The notes: generated by a model from the letters alone, not told the origin. A stretch of 64,000 nucleotides of DNA from Sphingobacterium humi (GCF_009768885.1 NZ_WSQA01000006.1:239671-303670), one strand, 5' to 3'; positions 29,869-38,645 are shown, counted from the stretch's first letter. Made by a program: numbers and translations.

Positions 29869-32124
29869 ATGAAGTTTAACTACTACCTCCTATTTGTGTT
29901 CTTTAGTTATTTTTCGTTGTGTGCGAACGCCCAAGAGGCCCGCACTGCCCTGATTCCCAGACCAGCAAGCTTGCAAGTGCAGCAGGGTGAATTAGACCTC
30001 ACGAAAGAACGCACCCCTATCTATCAGATGGAAGAGTTTTCGCAGGTTGCTAGCCTGCTGCTCGAAATCCCCGGCTTCCAAGCAGGCCCCACGGAGACGA
30101 TTAAGAAAATCAAAAAAAACCAACAACAGGGCATTCGCTTGTATAAGGCGAGCGATGCCGATAAAATAGATCCGAATGGCTACAGCTTGTTGATCGATGA
30201 GTCTGGTATCATCTTGAAGGCGCATAAGCCTGAGGGGATGATCAACGGCATCTATTCCCTTGTTCAATTAAGCTATTTAAATGGCCTCAACCAATTGCCA
30301 TACCTCACGATAGTTGACAAACCTCGATTTGCCTATCGTGGCATGCACCTGGATGTGTCGCGTCATTTTATGCCCTTTCCCTTCTTGAAGAAATATATTG
30401 ATCTGTTGGCCTTCTATAAATTCAATTATTTTCACTGGCATCTCACCGATGGTGCCGGTTGGCGTTTGGAAATCAACCGCTATCCGGAACTTACCCAGAA
30501 AGCAGCCTGGCGCACGCATAGCAGCTGGAAAGACTGGTGGAATAATGGCCGTCAATATGTAGATCAAGGCAGCCCGAACGCTAGCGGTGGCTTCTATACC
30601 CAGGCCGAAGCCCGCGAACTGGTGGCCTATGCTGCACAAAAGGGAATTACCATTATTCCGGAGATTGAAATGCCGGGACATTCCGAAGAAGTACTGGCGG
30701 TTTATCCGGAGCTCTCCTGTACCGGAAAACCCTATACCCAGGGTGAATTCTGCCTGGGCAACCCAGAAAGCTATACCTTTTTAAAAAATGTATTGGAGGA
30801 AGTGCTGGCTATTTTCCCCTCCCCTTATATTCATATCGGCGGCGATGAAGCCGAGAAGAAGCATTGGAAAAATTGCGCCAAGTGCCAGGAGCTGATGAAA
30901 AAAGAAGGGTTGAAGTCGGAAGAAGAGCTGCAGAGCTACGCTATTCAGCAAATGGATAAATACTTGCAGTCGAAAGGTCGTAAACTTATCGGATGGGACG
31001 AGATTTTACAAGGAGGTCTTTCTGCCGGTGCAACAGTGATGAGCTGGCGTGGAGAACAAGGTGGCATCGATGCTGCGAATGCAGGCCATGATGTTATTAT
31101 GACGCCGGGCGGCTATCTATATTTTGATGGCTACCAAAGCGATCCCAGAACCCAACCGGAATCTATTGGTGGCTACCTGCCCATTGAAAAGGTATACAGC
31201 TACAATCCGGTGCCTGCCGCTATTGCCAATGATAAAAAGAAACATATCCTGGGCGCCCAAGCCAATGTATGGACCGAATATATCCCCACCTATCAACAGG
31301 TAGAATACATGGCCTTTCCACGTGCCCTGGCCCTTTCCGAAGTGGTATGGACAGCACAGGAGGCCCGCAGCTGGCCGGATTTTCATACCCGATTACAGGC
31401 CCACTACCCTATTTTACAACAATTACAGGTAAACTATTACCGCCCATCCTATACCGTTAGCCATCAGGTGAAGTTTGATTCGGTTAGCATGAAAAATACC
31501 GTGGCCTTCCATTCTGAGCAATTCTATCCACAAATCCGATATACGGTAGATGGTAGCGAACCTAGCATCAGCTCCAGCTTATACAGCTTGCCGGTGGAAT
31601 TATCGAAAAGTGCCGTGCTAAAAGCGGCATCTTTCCTGAACGAAGCGAAGGTGAGCCCGACCGAAGTGGTGGAACTGGATGTGCATAAAGCCATCGGCAA
31701 AACGGTAATCTACAAGAATAAATGGGAAGGCTATCCGGCACAGGAAGCGCGAACCCTAACCAACGGCATCAAAGGCGGCCTAACCTATAACGATGGGCAA
31801 TGGCAAGGATTTATCCGCAATTTCGATGTCATAGTCGACTTCGAACGCCGCGAGGAAATTCAATCCGTAGCCCTCAACTTTATGCAACTGCCCGGCCCAG
31901 GGGTTTATTTCCCTGGAGAATATACCGTTTTGATATCAGATAACGGAAAAAACTACCGCGAAATCGGAACCGTGAAGAACCAGGAAAGCCGTACAGACCC
32001 GACTTTAAAATTCCACAAATTTGAAGTGAAGCTCCCTAAGCCGGTCATGGCAAGGTATATTCAAATCAAAGCGACAAACCCCATGAAGGGGTATCTGTTC
32101 GCAGATGAGATTGTGGTGTATTAG
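29869..32124 (+). CDS. Beta-N-acetylhexosaminidase, GH20
   Basis: Exported glycoside hydrolase (751 residues) that releases terminal GlcNAc or GalNAc. Signal peptide ends SLCANAQ. Then an N-terminal GH20b domain and the catalytic barrel (about 140-500): YRGMHLDVSRHFMPFPFLK, NYFHWHLTDGAGWRLEI, EMPGHSEEVLA, and the acid/nucleophile-assisting pair D326-E327 in IGGDEAEKKHW. Aromatic substrate-site residues follow (GWDEIL, MSWRG). The C-terminal part (about 520-751) is a chitobiase-like strand domain (YTVDGSEPS) and a discoidin-like beta-sandwich (F5/8 type C pattern) that may bind sugars. Stand-alone, with a terminator. Confidence 0.94.
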   Translation: MKFNYYLLFVFFSYFSLCANAQEARTALIPRPASLQVQQGELDLTKERTPIYQMEEFSQVASLLLEIPGFQAGPTETIKKIKKNQQQGIRLYKASDADKIDPNGYSLLIDESGIILKAHKPEGMINGIYSLVQLSYLNGLNQLPYLTIVDKPRFAYRGMHLDVSRHFMPFPFLKKYIDLLAFYKFNYFHWHLTDGAGWRLEINRYPELTQKAAWRTHSSWKDWWNNGRQYVDQGSPNASGGFYTQAEARELVAYAAQKGITIIPEIEMPGHSEEVLAVYPELSCTGKPYTQGEFCLGNPESYTFLKNVLEEVLAIFPSPYIHIGGDEAEKKHWKNCAKCQELMKKEGLKSEEELQSYAIQQMDKYLQSKGRKLIGWDEILQGGLSAGATVMSWRGEQGGIDAANAGHDVIMTPGGYLYFDGYQSDPRTQPESIGGYLPIEKVYSYNPVPAAIANDKKKHILGAQANVWTEYIPTYQQVEYMAFPRALALSEVVWTAQEARSWPDFHTRLQAHYPILQQLQVNYYRPSYTVSHQVKFDSVSMKNTVAFHSEQFYPQIRYTVDGSEPSISSSLYSLPVELSKSAVLKAASFLNEAKVSPTEVVELDVHKAIGKTVIYKNKWEGYPAQEARTLTNGIKGGLTYNDGQWQGFIRNFDVIVDFERREEIQSVALNFMQLPGPGVYFPGEYTVLISDNGKNYREIGTVKNQESRTDPTLKFHKFEVKLPKPVMARYIQIKATNPMKGYLFADEIVVY

Positions 32125-32148
32125 ATTATTACAAAGAACTTTTTGATA

Positions 32149-32179
32149 AATCCTCATAGCCTGCTATGGGGATTTTTTT
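32149..32179 (+). terminator. GH20 gene terminator
   Basis: 12-bp stem with one wobble (32149-32160 with 32163-32174) followed by seven T. Starts 25 bp after the stop. Confidence 0.85.
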
Positions 32180-32215
32180 ATGCTGGGCTTTTTTAATGCC
32201 TTTTAACAAGCCTTG

Positions 32216-32284
32216 CTAAGCCCTTTGCAAAGGGGTTTGAAAGGGGAGAGAAAGGGGTTTGAAAGGGGAGAGAAAGGGGAGAGT
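32216..32284. repeat. Family-3 purine/G-tract array (11-bp period)
   Basis: Reads GCAAAGG then GGGGTTTGAAA and GGGGAGAGAAA units: five GGGG runs separated by exactly 7 nt (11-bp period). Same as the complement of 10254-10343. Confidence 0.8.
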
Positions 32285-32307
32285 GTGGAAGGGGGGTGGA
32301 GGCGGAG

Positions 32308-32338
32308 GTAGTTAGTATTGAGTAGTTAGTATTTAGAG
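32308..32338. repeat. Family-1 heptad arm, single copy
   Basis: Four 7-bp units of the TAGTATT/GAGTAGT type, ending TTAGAGCC rather than TAGACCTA. No facing right arm was found before carB. Confidence 0.7.
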
Positions 32339-32342
32339 CCTG

Positions 32343-32621
32343 CTGTCATCGTTTTGTCATCGTTTTGTCATCGTGAGCGGAGTCGAACGACTGGTACGTC
32401 AATGCAATCAGCAATACCTAAAACACTTAATATTAATATCTTTAACAAAAAAATGATAGCGGAGCTGAACGATTGGAAGCAACAATGTGATTGTATAAAT
32501 TGATTGCACTGGCGTACCAATCGTTCGTGGTTCGACTCCGCTCACCATGACAGGACGATGACAACATCATGACAAGGCGATGACAGCACGATGACAGCAC
32601 GATGACAATACGATGAAAGCA
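32343..32621. repeat. Family-2 palindromic element C
   Basis: Left: three TGTCATCGTTT-type units, GAGCGGAGTCGAA, core 32384-32409 identical to A. Right core 32502-32527 (two substitutions plus one G), then TGGTTCGACTCCGCTCACCATGACA and a run of CGATGACAGCA units to 32621. Centre 92 bp. The rest, 32622-32711, holds only a C-rich stretch and the carB promoter. Confidence 0.85.
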
Positions 32622-32711
32622 ATTGCCAACAGCATCTTATCACCCCCCCTCCTTCCAAAATCATTGTTCTTTTTTATCAACAATTATTCCTCCATTATTA
32701 AAATAAAAATG

Positions 32712-32719
32712 TAACTTTG
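32712..32719 (+). promoter_or_regulatory. -7 box of carB
   Basis: TAACTTTG followed by CAC. The leader of about 95 nt then contains a small hairpin CCGAC-AAAGCA-GTCGG at 32724-32739 whose role is unknown. Confidence 0.55.
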
Positions 32720-32818
32720 CACTCCGACAAAGCAGTCGGAATTCCTTCTCATAGACAGGCTCTTTCGCGTCTGATTTGTCATCAAAGTTTTTGTATTTAA
32801 CAATTGAAATAAATAATA

Positions 32819-35638
32819 ATGCCTAGAAACACCTCCATTAATTCGGTATTAATCATTGGATCGGGACCTATTGTCATCGGTCAGGCCTGTGAATTTGATT
32901 ACTCAGGATCTCAAGCAGCCTTATCTTTAAAAGAAGAGGGTATTTCAGTTTCCATCATCAACTCGAACCCGGCAACCATTATGACGGATAACGTCGTTGC
33001 CGATCATGTCTATTTATTACCCTTAACGTGCGAAAGTATCGAGCAGATTCTTCAAGAGCGTGATATTGATGCGGTATTGCCTACCATGGGTGGTCAAACG
33101 GCGTTAAACTTATGTATTGAAGCGTCTAACCGCGGTATTTGGGACAAGTACAATGTTAAGGTAATCGGCGTGGATGTTGCGGCGATCGAAAAGACTGAAA
33201 ACCGGGAGGAATTCCGCCAACTGATGGTTGACATCGGCGTTGGTGTGGCAAAATCAAAAATCGCAAACTCCTTCTTAGAAGGGAAAGAAGCGGCGCAGAT
33301 TATTGGATACCCTTTAGTTATTCGTCCTTCCTACACCTTAGCAGGAACCGGAGGTGGTTTCGTGCACAAGAAAGAGGATTTTGACGCAGCCTTAAACCGT
33401 GGATTACACGCCTCTCCTACCCACGAGGTATTGGTAGAGCAAGCGGTATTAGGCTGGAAAGAATTTGAGTTGGAATTACTACGTGATACCAACGATAATG
33501 TGATTATTATCTGTACGATTGAGAACTTTGACCCGATGGGTATCCATACTGGTGACTCGATTACCGTTGCACCAGGAATGACCTTATCAGACAAGTGTTA
33601 CCAAGACATGCGTAATCAAGCGATCAAGATGATGCGTTCGATCGGTAATTTTGCGGGTGGCTGTAACGTGCAGTTCTCTGTGAATCCGGAGAACGAAGAT
33701 ATTATCGCTATCGAGATTAACCCACGTGTTTCGCGCTCATCGGCCTTAGCTTCCAAAGCAACAGGTTATCCGATTGCGAAAATCGCTGCTAAACTAGCGA
33801 TTGGCTACAACTTGGATGAGTTACAAAACCAAATTACAAAAACAACATCGGCTTACTTTGAGCCTACCTTAGACTATGTTATTGTTAAGGTTCCACGCTT
33901 TAACTTCGACAAGTTTAAAGGTGCCAATAAAGAATTAGGCTTACAGATGAAAGCTGTAGGTGAAGTAATGGCCATCGGCCGTACCTTTATCGAGGCTTTA
34001 CAAAAAGCAGCACAGTCTTTAGAAACAGGTCGTGCAGGCTTAGGTGCTGACGGACGTCAATCCAGAAACCTGGAAGAGATTATGTACAGCTTGGAGCATC
34101 CTAGTGCCGATCGTTTATTCCATATTAAAGATGCCTTTGAATTGGGCGTACCATTGGAATCCATCCGTAAGGCTACCCTAATCGACAAATGGTTCTTAGT
34201 ACAGATTCAAGAATTAGTACAATTGGAAGGGGAATTACGCCGCTACCAATTAAATAATATACCACGTGATTTCTTCATGACCCTTAAACAAAAAGGATAC
34301 TCTGACTATCAGATTGCCTGGTTATTAGGAAATACTACCGAGGATGATGTTTATGCACGTCGTAAAGAATTAGGTATCCACCGCGTTTATAAAATGGTAG
34401 ATACATGTGCAGCAGAATTCCCGGCGCATACGCCATACTACTACTCTACTTTCGAAGACGAAAATGAGTCGGTAGTGAGCGATCGCAAGAAAATCATCGT
34501 ATTAGGCTCTGGCCCGAACCGTATCGGTCAAGGTATTGAGTTTGATTACTCTTGTGTGCACGGCTTATTAGCAGCGAAAGAATGTGGTTACGAAGCTATC
34601 ATGGTGAACTGTAACCCAGAGACGGTGTCTACAGACTTTAACATGGCCGACAAGCTTTACTTCGAGCCTGTATTCTGGGAGCATGTACGTGAGATTATCG
34701 AGTTAGAGAAACCAGAAGGTGTTATCGTTCAGTTAGGTGGTCAAACGGCCTTAAAAATGGCTGAGCGCTTAGAAGCCTTAGGTGTGAAAATTATCGGTAC
34801 ATCGTTTAGCGACATGGACCTTGCGGAAGATCGTGGAAGCTTCTCTGACTTATTGAAAGAATTAGGTATCCCTTACCCGAAATACGGTGTGGCAACTTCT
34901 GCTGAGGAAGCGATTAAAGTGGCGAACGAAGTAGGTTACCCAGTATTGGTTCGTCCTTCCTATGTGTTGGGTGGACAAGGCATGAGCATCGTTATTAACG
35001 ATGAAGACTTAGAAAAAGCTGTAGTTAACTTACTGAAGAATCTTCCGGGCAACCAGATCTTAATTGACCACTTCTTGGATCGTGCTGAAGAAGCGGAGTC
35101 TGACTCCATCTGCGACGGTGAAGATGTGCATATCATCGGTATGATGGAACATATTGAGCCTGCCGGTATTCACTCGGGTGACTCTTCTGCCGTACTTCCT
35201 CCATTCAGCTTATCGGAAACTGTGCAACAGAAAATGGAAGAATATTCGATTAAATTGGCAAAAGCACTTAATGTAATCGGATTATTAAATATTCAGTTTG
35301 CGATTAAAGATGAGAACGTTTATGTGATCGAGGCCAACCCTCGTGCATCCCGTACGGTTCCATTTATCGCTAAAGCATACGACGTTCCTTATATCAATAT
35401 TGCAACGAAAGTAATGCTAGGTGAGAATAAGTTGAAAGACTTCAGCATCGAGCGTAAATTACAAGGCTATGCTATCAAAGAACCTGTGTTCTCCTTCTCG
35501 AAATTCCCGGAAGTAGATAAACAGTTAGGCCCTGAGATGAAGTCTACAGGTGAGGCCATTCGCTTTATCAAAGATTTGAATGATCCGCACTTTAGAGAAC
35601 TTTACAAACAGAAGTCGATGTTCTTGAATGCGCAGTAG
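32819..35638 (+). CDS. carB: Carbamoyl-phosphate synthase large subunit (no C-terminal allosteric domain)
   Basis: Makes carbamoyl phosphate for arginine and pyrimidine synthesis. 939 residues against about 1070 in Escherichia coli. Both homologous halves are present: the first starts SVLIIGSGPIVIGQACEFDYSG and the second IIVLGSGPNRIGQGIEFDYSC, each with a full ATP-grasp domain (VNPENEDIIAIEINPRVSRSS-type metal loop in half 1, YVIEANPRASRTVPF in half 2). The sequence stops at ELYKQKSMFLNAQ, where the MGS-like allosteric domain would begin. This is not an obvious frameshift: the end is followed by repeat DNA. The small subunit carA is not adjacent. Confidence 0.95.
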   Translation: MPRNTSINSVLIIGSGPIVIGQACEFDYSGSQAALSLKEEGISVSIINSNPATIMTDNVVADHVYLLPLTCESIEQILQERDIDAVLPTMGGQTALNLCIEASNRGIWDKYNVKVIGVDVAAIEKTENREEFRQLMVDIGVGVAKSKIANSFLEGKEAAQIIGYPLVIRPSYTLAGTGGGFVHKKEDFDAALNRGLHASPTHEVLVEQAVLGWKEFELELLRDTNDNVIIICTIENFDPMGIHTGDSITVAPGMTLSDKCYQDMRNQAIKMMRSIGNFAGGCNVQFSVNPENEDIIAIEINPRVSRSSALASKATGYPIAKIAAKLAIGYNLDELQNQITKTTSAYFEPTLDYVIVKVPRFNFDKFKGANKELGLQMKAVGEVMAIGRTFIEALQKAAQSLETGRAGLGADGRQSRNLEEIMYSLEHPSADRLFHIKDAFELGVPLESIRKATLIDKWFLVQIQELVQLEGELRRYQLNNIPRDFFMTLKQKGYSDYQIAWLLGNTTEDDVYARRKELGIHRVYKMVDTCAAEFPAHTPYYYSTFEDENESVVSDRKKIIVLGSGPNRIGQGIEFDYSCVHGLLAAKECGYEAIMVNCNPETVSTDFNMADKLYFEPVFWEHVREIIELEKPEGVIVQLGGQTALKMAERLEALGVKIIGTSFSDMDLAEDRGSFSDLLKELGIPYPKYGVATSAEEAIKVANEVGYPVLVRPSYVLGGQGMSIVINDEDLEKAVVNLLKNLPGNQILIDHFLDRAEEAESDSICDGEDVHIIGMMEHIEPAGIHSGDSSAVLPPFSLSETVQQKMEEYSIKLAKALNVIGLLNIQFAIKDENVYVIEANPRASRTVPFIAKAYDVPYINIATKVMLGENKLKDFSIERKLQGYAIKEPVFSFSKFPEVDKQLGPEMKSTGEAIRFIKDLNDPHFRELYKQKSMFLNAQ

Positions 35639-35643
35639 GGGTT

Positions 35644-35680
35644 AGATGTGAGATATGAGATGTGAGATGTGAGATGTGAG
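35644..35680. repeat. Family-4 GAGATGT heptad array
   Basis: Five 7-bp units (GAGATGT, one as GAGATAT) directly after the carB stop. A two-unit version lies at 9915-9930. Translates on the minus strand to the spurious SHISHLTSHISHL. Confidence 0.8.
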
Positions 35681-35682
35681 AA

Positions 35683-35961
35683 CTGTCATCCACTTTGTCA
35701 TCCACTTTGTCATCCACTTTGTCATCCTGAGCGGAGTCGAAGGACGAACCACGAACCATTGGTACGTCAGTGCAATCCACCATATCTAACAACAGTTTAA
35801 AACAAGATAACTAGTAAATAAAATAAAGAGGGCCGGAAATTTCCGGTCCTCTTTATTTTATTTACTAGTTGTTTTTTTGCTGTAAACAATTATTAATAAA
35901 GTTATTAGATGTGATTGATTGTATTGACGTACCAGTCGTTCGACTACGCTCACGATGACAG
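35683..35961. repeat. Family-2 palindromic element D
   Basis: Left: 12-bp units TGTCATCCACTT repeated three times, then TGTCATCCTGAGCGGAG, an extra CGAACCA duplication, core 35752-35777. Right core 35917-35942, then CTACGCTCACGATGACAG. The 139-bp centre holds the long palindrome 35809-35870. No gene; this fills the 373-bp carB/FGE gap. Confidence 0.85.
35809..35878. terminator. Loopless 31-bp palindrome, probable carB/FGE terminator
   Basis: Arms 35809-35839 and 35840-35870 are reverse complements with one wobble position and no spacer. The GC core GGCCGGAAATTTCCGG is flanked by A/T-rich stem, and GTTTTTTT follows. Convergent genes carB and the FGE homologue could both use it. It lies inside family-2 element D. 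Confidence 0.75.
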
Positions 35962-36011
35962 CCACGTCAAACGAAGCGTCCTTAACCGCAAATCTTCTAC
36001 CCCCTGCCTTC

Positions 36012-37079
36012 CTACTTACTCTTCACACAGCGGAAACCCACGTTATTTGTTGGAGAGTTCACCTCTCCTTTTCCGCGGCTGCCGGCTTTGTAGCGTTCGC
36101 AGTATTGGTCGTTGCAGAGGAAGGATCCGCCGCGTTGTACGCGTTTGATGGCGCCGGGTTCTTGCGGGTCATAGGAATCCTTTGGCCCTTGTGGGTTATT
36201 TTTAGGGCTTTGCTGGTAATAATCGGGTCGGTAGAAGTCGGAACACCATTCCCATACATTGCCTTCCATATCGTAAAGGCCATAGGCATTTGCGGGGAAG
36301 GACTTCACGGGGGCGGTGGTTTCAAAACCATCGGCTTTTGTATTGCTTGTTGGGAAGGTCCCTTGAAAGATATTAGCCATCCACTTGCCATCCTTTAGTT
36401 TCTCAGTTCCCCAGTAATAGGTTTCCTCGGTATGTGTTCCAGCTTTAGCAGCAAATTCCCATTCGGCTTCGGTAGGCAATCTTTTTCCGGCCCATTTGGC
36501 ATAGGCTTCGGCATCTTCATAGGCCAATTGGGTGACCGGATGATCCATTTTATCGGCAATGCTGCTGGCAGGGCCTTGCGGATGCCGCCAGTTGGCTCCT
36601 GCAACATAATCCCACCATTGCAGGTGGTTTTGCATACCCTGTATTGCTGTTGGTGCGGTAAACACGGCCGAGCCAGGCACCAATACGGCAGGATCTACAC
36701 CGGGAAAATCTTTGGGATCTAGTGGTCTTTCTGCAACCGTTACGTAGCCTGTTGCTTCCACAAAGGCAGCATATTGGGCATTGGTAACCTCATGTTCATC
36801 GATGTAAAAAGGGGCAACTTCGACCTCGTGGATGGGTTGCGCATCGGGAAAGTCTTTAGCACCCATGCGGAATGTTCCGCCAGGCACAAGAACCATCTTT
36901 ACCGCATCACTGCCCTTGCTTTTTAAACCAGCCTGTTTCACCTTAGCAAAGCGCGAGGGAATTGCTTCTGTATGGCATACCATGGCAGAATCGGGGCTAT
37001 GTTGTTTATGCTCTTGTGCTGTTGCCGGTACGCTGAGCAGGAGTCCAAGGCTAAGGCTAAGAAAGTAAGATCGTTTCAT
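36012..37079 (-). CDS. Exported formylglycine-generating enzyme (FGE/SUMF1) family protein
   Basis: 355 residues with a cleavable signal peptide (SLSLGLLLSVPATAQ), so periplasmic. The FGE-sulfatase fold is clear: VLVPGGTFRMGAKDF, HEVTNAQYAAFVEATGYVT, KRLPTEAEWEFAAKAG, YGLYDMEGNVWEWCSDFY and NNVGFRCV. The two cysteines of genuine copper-dependent FGE are conserved as C322-x4-C327 in GGSFLCNDQYCERYK, unlike many FGE-fold proteins that lack them. A true FGE converts a sulfatase cysteine to formylglycine. No sulfatase gene is in the window. About 108 bp downstream of the GH109 gene, beyond a terminator. Confidence 0.88.
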   Translation of the reverse strand: MKRSYFLSLSLGLLLSVPATAQEHKQHSPDSAMVCHTEAIPSRFAKVKQAGLKSKGSDAVKMVLVPGGTFRMGAKDFPDAQPIHEVEVAPFYIDEHEVTNAQYAAFVEATGYVTVAERPLDPKDFPGVDPAVLVPGSAVFTAPTAIQGMQNHLQWWDYVAGANWRHPQGPASSIADKMDHPVTQLAYEDAEAYAKWAGKRLPTEAEWEFAAKAGTHTEETYYWGTEKLKDGKWMANIFQGTFPTSNTKADGFETTAPVKSFPANAYGLYDMEGNVWEWCSDFYRPDYYQQSPKNNPQGPKDSYDPQEPGAIKRVQRGGSFLCNDQYCERYKAGSRGKGEVNSPTNNVGFRCVKSK

Positions 37080-37136
37080 TGGTTCTTGTTTACGTGGTCA
37101 ATATACAAAAATTATTGCAGGGGCTATTGTCACAAA

Positions 37137-37164
37137 AAAGAGCTATTCAGTTGAATAGCTCTTT
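37137..37164 (-). terminator. GH109 gene terminator
   Basis: Perfect 13-bp stem (37137-37149 with 37152-37164), GT loop, minus-strand T run after it. Confidence 0.85.
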
Positions 37165-37187
37165 AAAAAGTATAGGTAAGATTTTAA

Positions 37188-38600
37188 TTATTGAACATTC
37201 AACTGAACATCTTTCTTTGTATCGACTTTCGGGCGGATTTTCGTGTTACCACCACCGTTCAACGTTAAATCGTGTGGTTTATTGGTTTTCCAATTTCCAC
37301 GGGTGAAGTCAGGAATATCTACCGTTCTGCTGTTTTTCGCCACAGATTGTACGCTTAACGGTACTACTGCAGACCAAGAAGCTCCATCGTATACTGTTTG
37401 ATCCAATGGCAAGCCATTGCGTAGACAGTCGATTAAACGCCAGTCCATAATGAAGTCCATACCACCGTGACCACCTACTTGCTTAGCTTGCTGGCCGATG
37501 AATTTGATCAATTCCGGTGCGTATTTATCGAATAACTTTTGTAATTCAGCATCTTTCACGGCCTCGTGTCCAAAAGCAATGGTTTCTTTCGGATACTTCT
37601 GCGCATAGGCTTTGGTACCACTCAATAAGTGAATACGTGAGTATGGACGCGGCGAAGTGACATCGTGCTGAATCATCATGGTTTTCCCTTTTTCGGTTTT
37701 GATTAAGGTAATGTCCATATTTCCTCTAAAGCGTTTTCCCACAAATTCATTGTAGAAAGCATCTGTAGACGCTAGTTGTCTGGCATGGTCGCCCATCATA
37801 AAGTCATTGGATTGCATGGCTACCAAGTGATTCATTTTATCACCACAGTTGATGTTCATACAATGCGCAATTGGCCCTAAACCGTGGGTTGGGTATAAGT
37901 TACCATTCATTTTGATGTTTTCGCGCAGGCGCCACATTCTATCGTATCCTGTTTTGGAGAAGTTTAAGTCTAACAAATCGTGGATATAAGCACCTTCAGC
38001 GTGAATAAGCTCGCCAAATAAACCTTGGCGCACCATGTTTAAGGTAATCATCTCGAAATCGCCGTAGTTACAGTTTTCCAACATCATGCAGTGCTTTTTG
38101 GTTGCTTCTGATGTTTTCACCACTTCCCAGATTTCCGATACGGTAAGTCCCATCGGAACTTCTGTAGCTGCATGCGCCCCCGACTTCATGGCCTCGATGG
38201 CCATTGGTGCGTGGTATTCCCAAGGTGTACAGATATAGACTAAATCGAGTTCTTCATTTTTCAGCATGGTTTTCCAGCCATCTTCGCCAGAATAGGCTGT
38301 TGCTTCCTTCAAGCCTTTGCGGGTTAAAATGGATTGCGCCTTTGTTACGCGTTCCGGATGGCGATCACATAGGGCCACAATGTCGGCACCTTCGATATAG
38401 GAAATGCGATCTACGGCACCCGGACCACGTTGTCCTAAGCCGATGATAGCGACTTTCACTTTATCAATTTTTGGGGCGGCAAAACCGGCCATATTAAAAT
38501 TTGGAGAAGCAAACACTTCATTTTGCAAGGCTGGCAAGGTTATAGCCGCACTTGACAATAGGCCTGCTTTCTTCAGAAAATCTCTACGTGAATTATTCAT
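37188..38600 (-). CDS. Gfo/Idh/MocA oxidoreductase, GH109-type (alpha-N-acetylgalactosaminidase-like)
   Basis: 470-residue exported protein with a Tat signal (NNSRRDFLKKAGLLSSAAI). The Rossmann nucleotide-binding motif is VAIIGLGQRGPG at about 51-62, followed by ALCDRHPERV, TPWEYHAPMAIEAMKSG, HAATEVPMG, and the GH109 segments NYGDFEMITLNMVRQGLFGE and LYPTHGLGPIAHCMNINCGD. GH109 enzymes use tightly bound NAD to cleave alpha-GalNAc, as in blood-group A antigen; other Gfo/Idh proteins are simple dehydrogenases, so the assignment is by similarity of these segments. Confidence 0.87.
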   Translation of the reverse strand: MNNSRRDFLKKAGLLSSAAITLPALQNEVFASPNFNMAGFAAPKIDKVKVAIIGLGQRGPGAVDRISYIEGADIVALCDRHPERVTKAQSILTRKGLKEATAYSGEDGWKTMLKNEELDLVYICTPWEYHAPMAIEAMKSGAHAATEVPMGLTVSEIWEVVKTSEATKKHCMMLENCNYGDFEMITLNMVRQGLFGELIHAEGAYIHDLLDLNFSKTGYDRMWRLRENIKMNGNLYPTHGLGPIAHCMNINCGDKMNHLVAMQSNDFMMGDHARQLASTDAFYNEFVGKRFRGNMDITLIKTEKGKTMMIQHDVTSPRPYSRIHLLSGTKAYAQKYPKETIAFGHEAVKDAELQKLFDKYAPELIKFIGQQAKQVGGHGGMDFIMDWRLIDCLRNGLPLDQTVYDGASWSAVVPLSVQSVAKNSRTVDIPDFTRGNWKTNKPHDLTLNGGGNTKIRPKVDTKKDVQLNVQ

Positions 38601-38645
38601 GGTATATAATTATTATTCTAGCTAATATACTAATTTACGGGTTTA

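Noticed and set aside
32724..32739. Riboswitch or attenuator in the carB leader
   Set aside because: Only a 5-bp hairpin is visible and no known riboswitch core is present; kept as a remark on the promoter.
35592..35792. 66-codon minus-strand frame reading SHISHLTSHISHL
   Set aside because: It overlaps the carB 3' end and the GAGATGT array; the peptide repeats the 7-bp unit. Not a gene.
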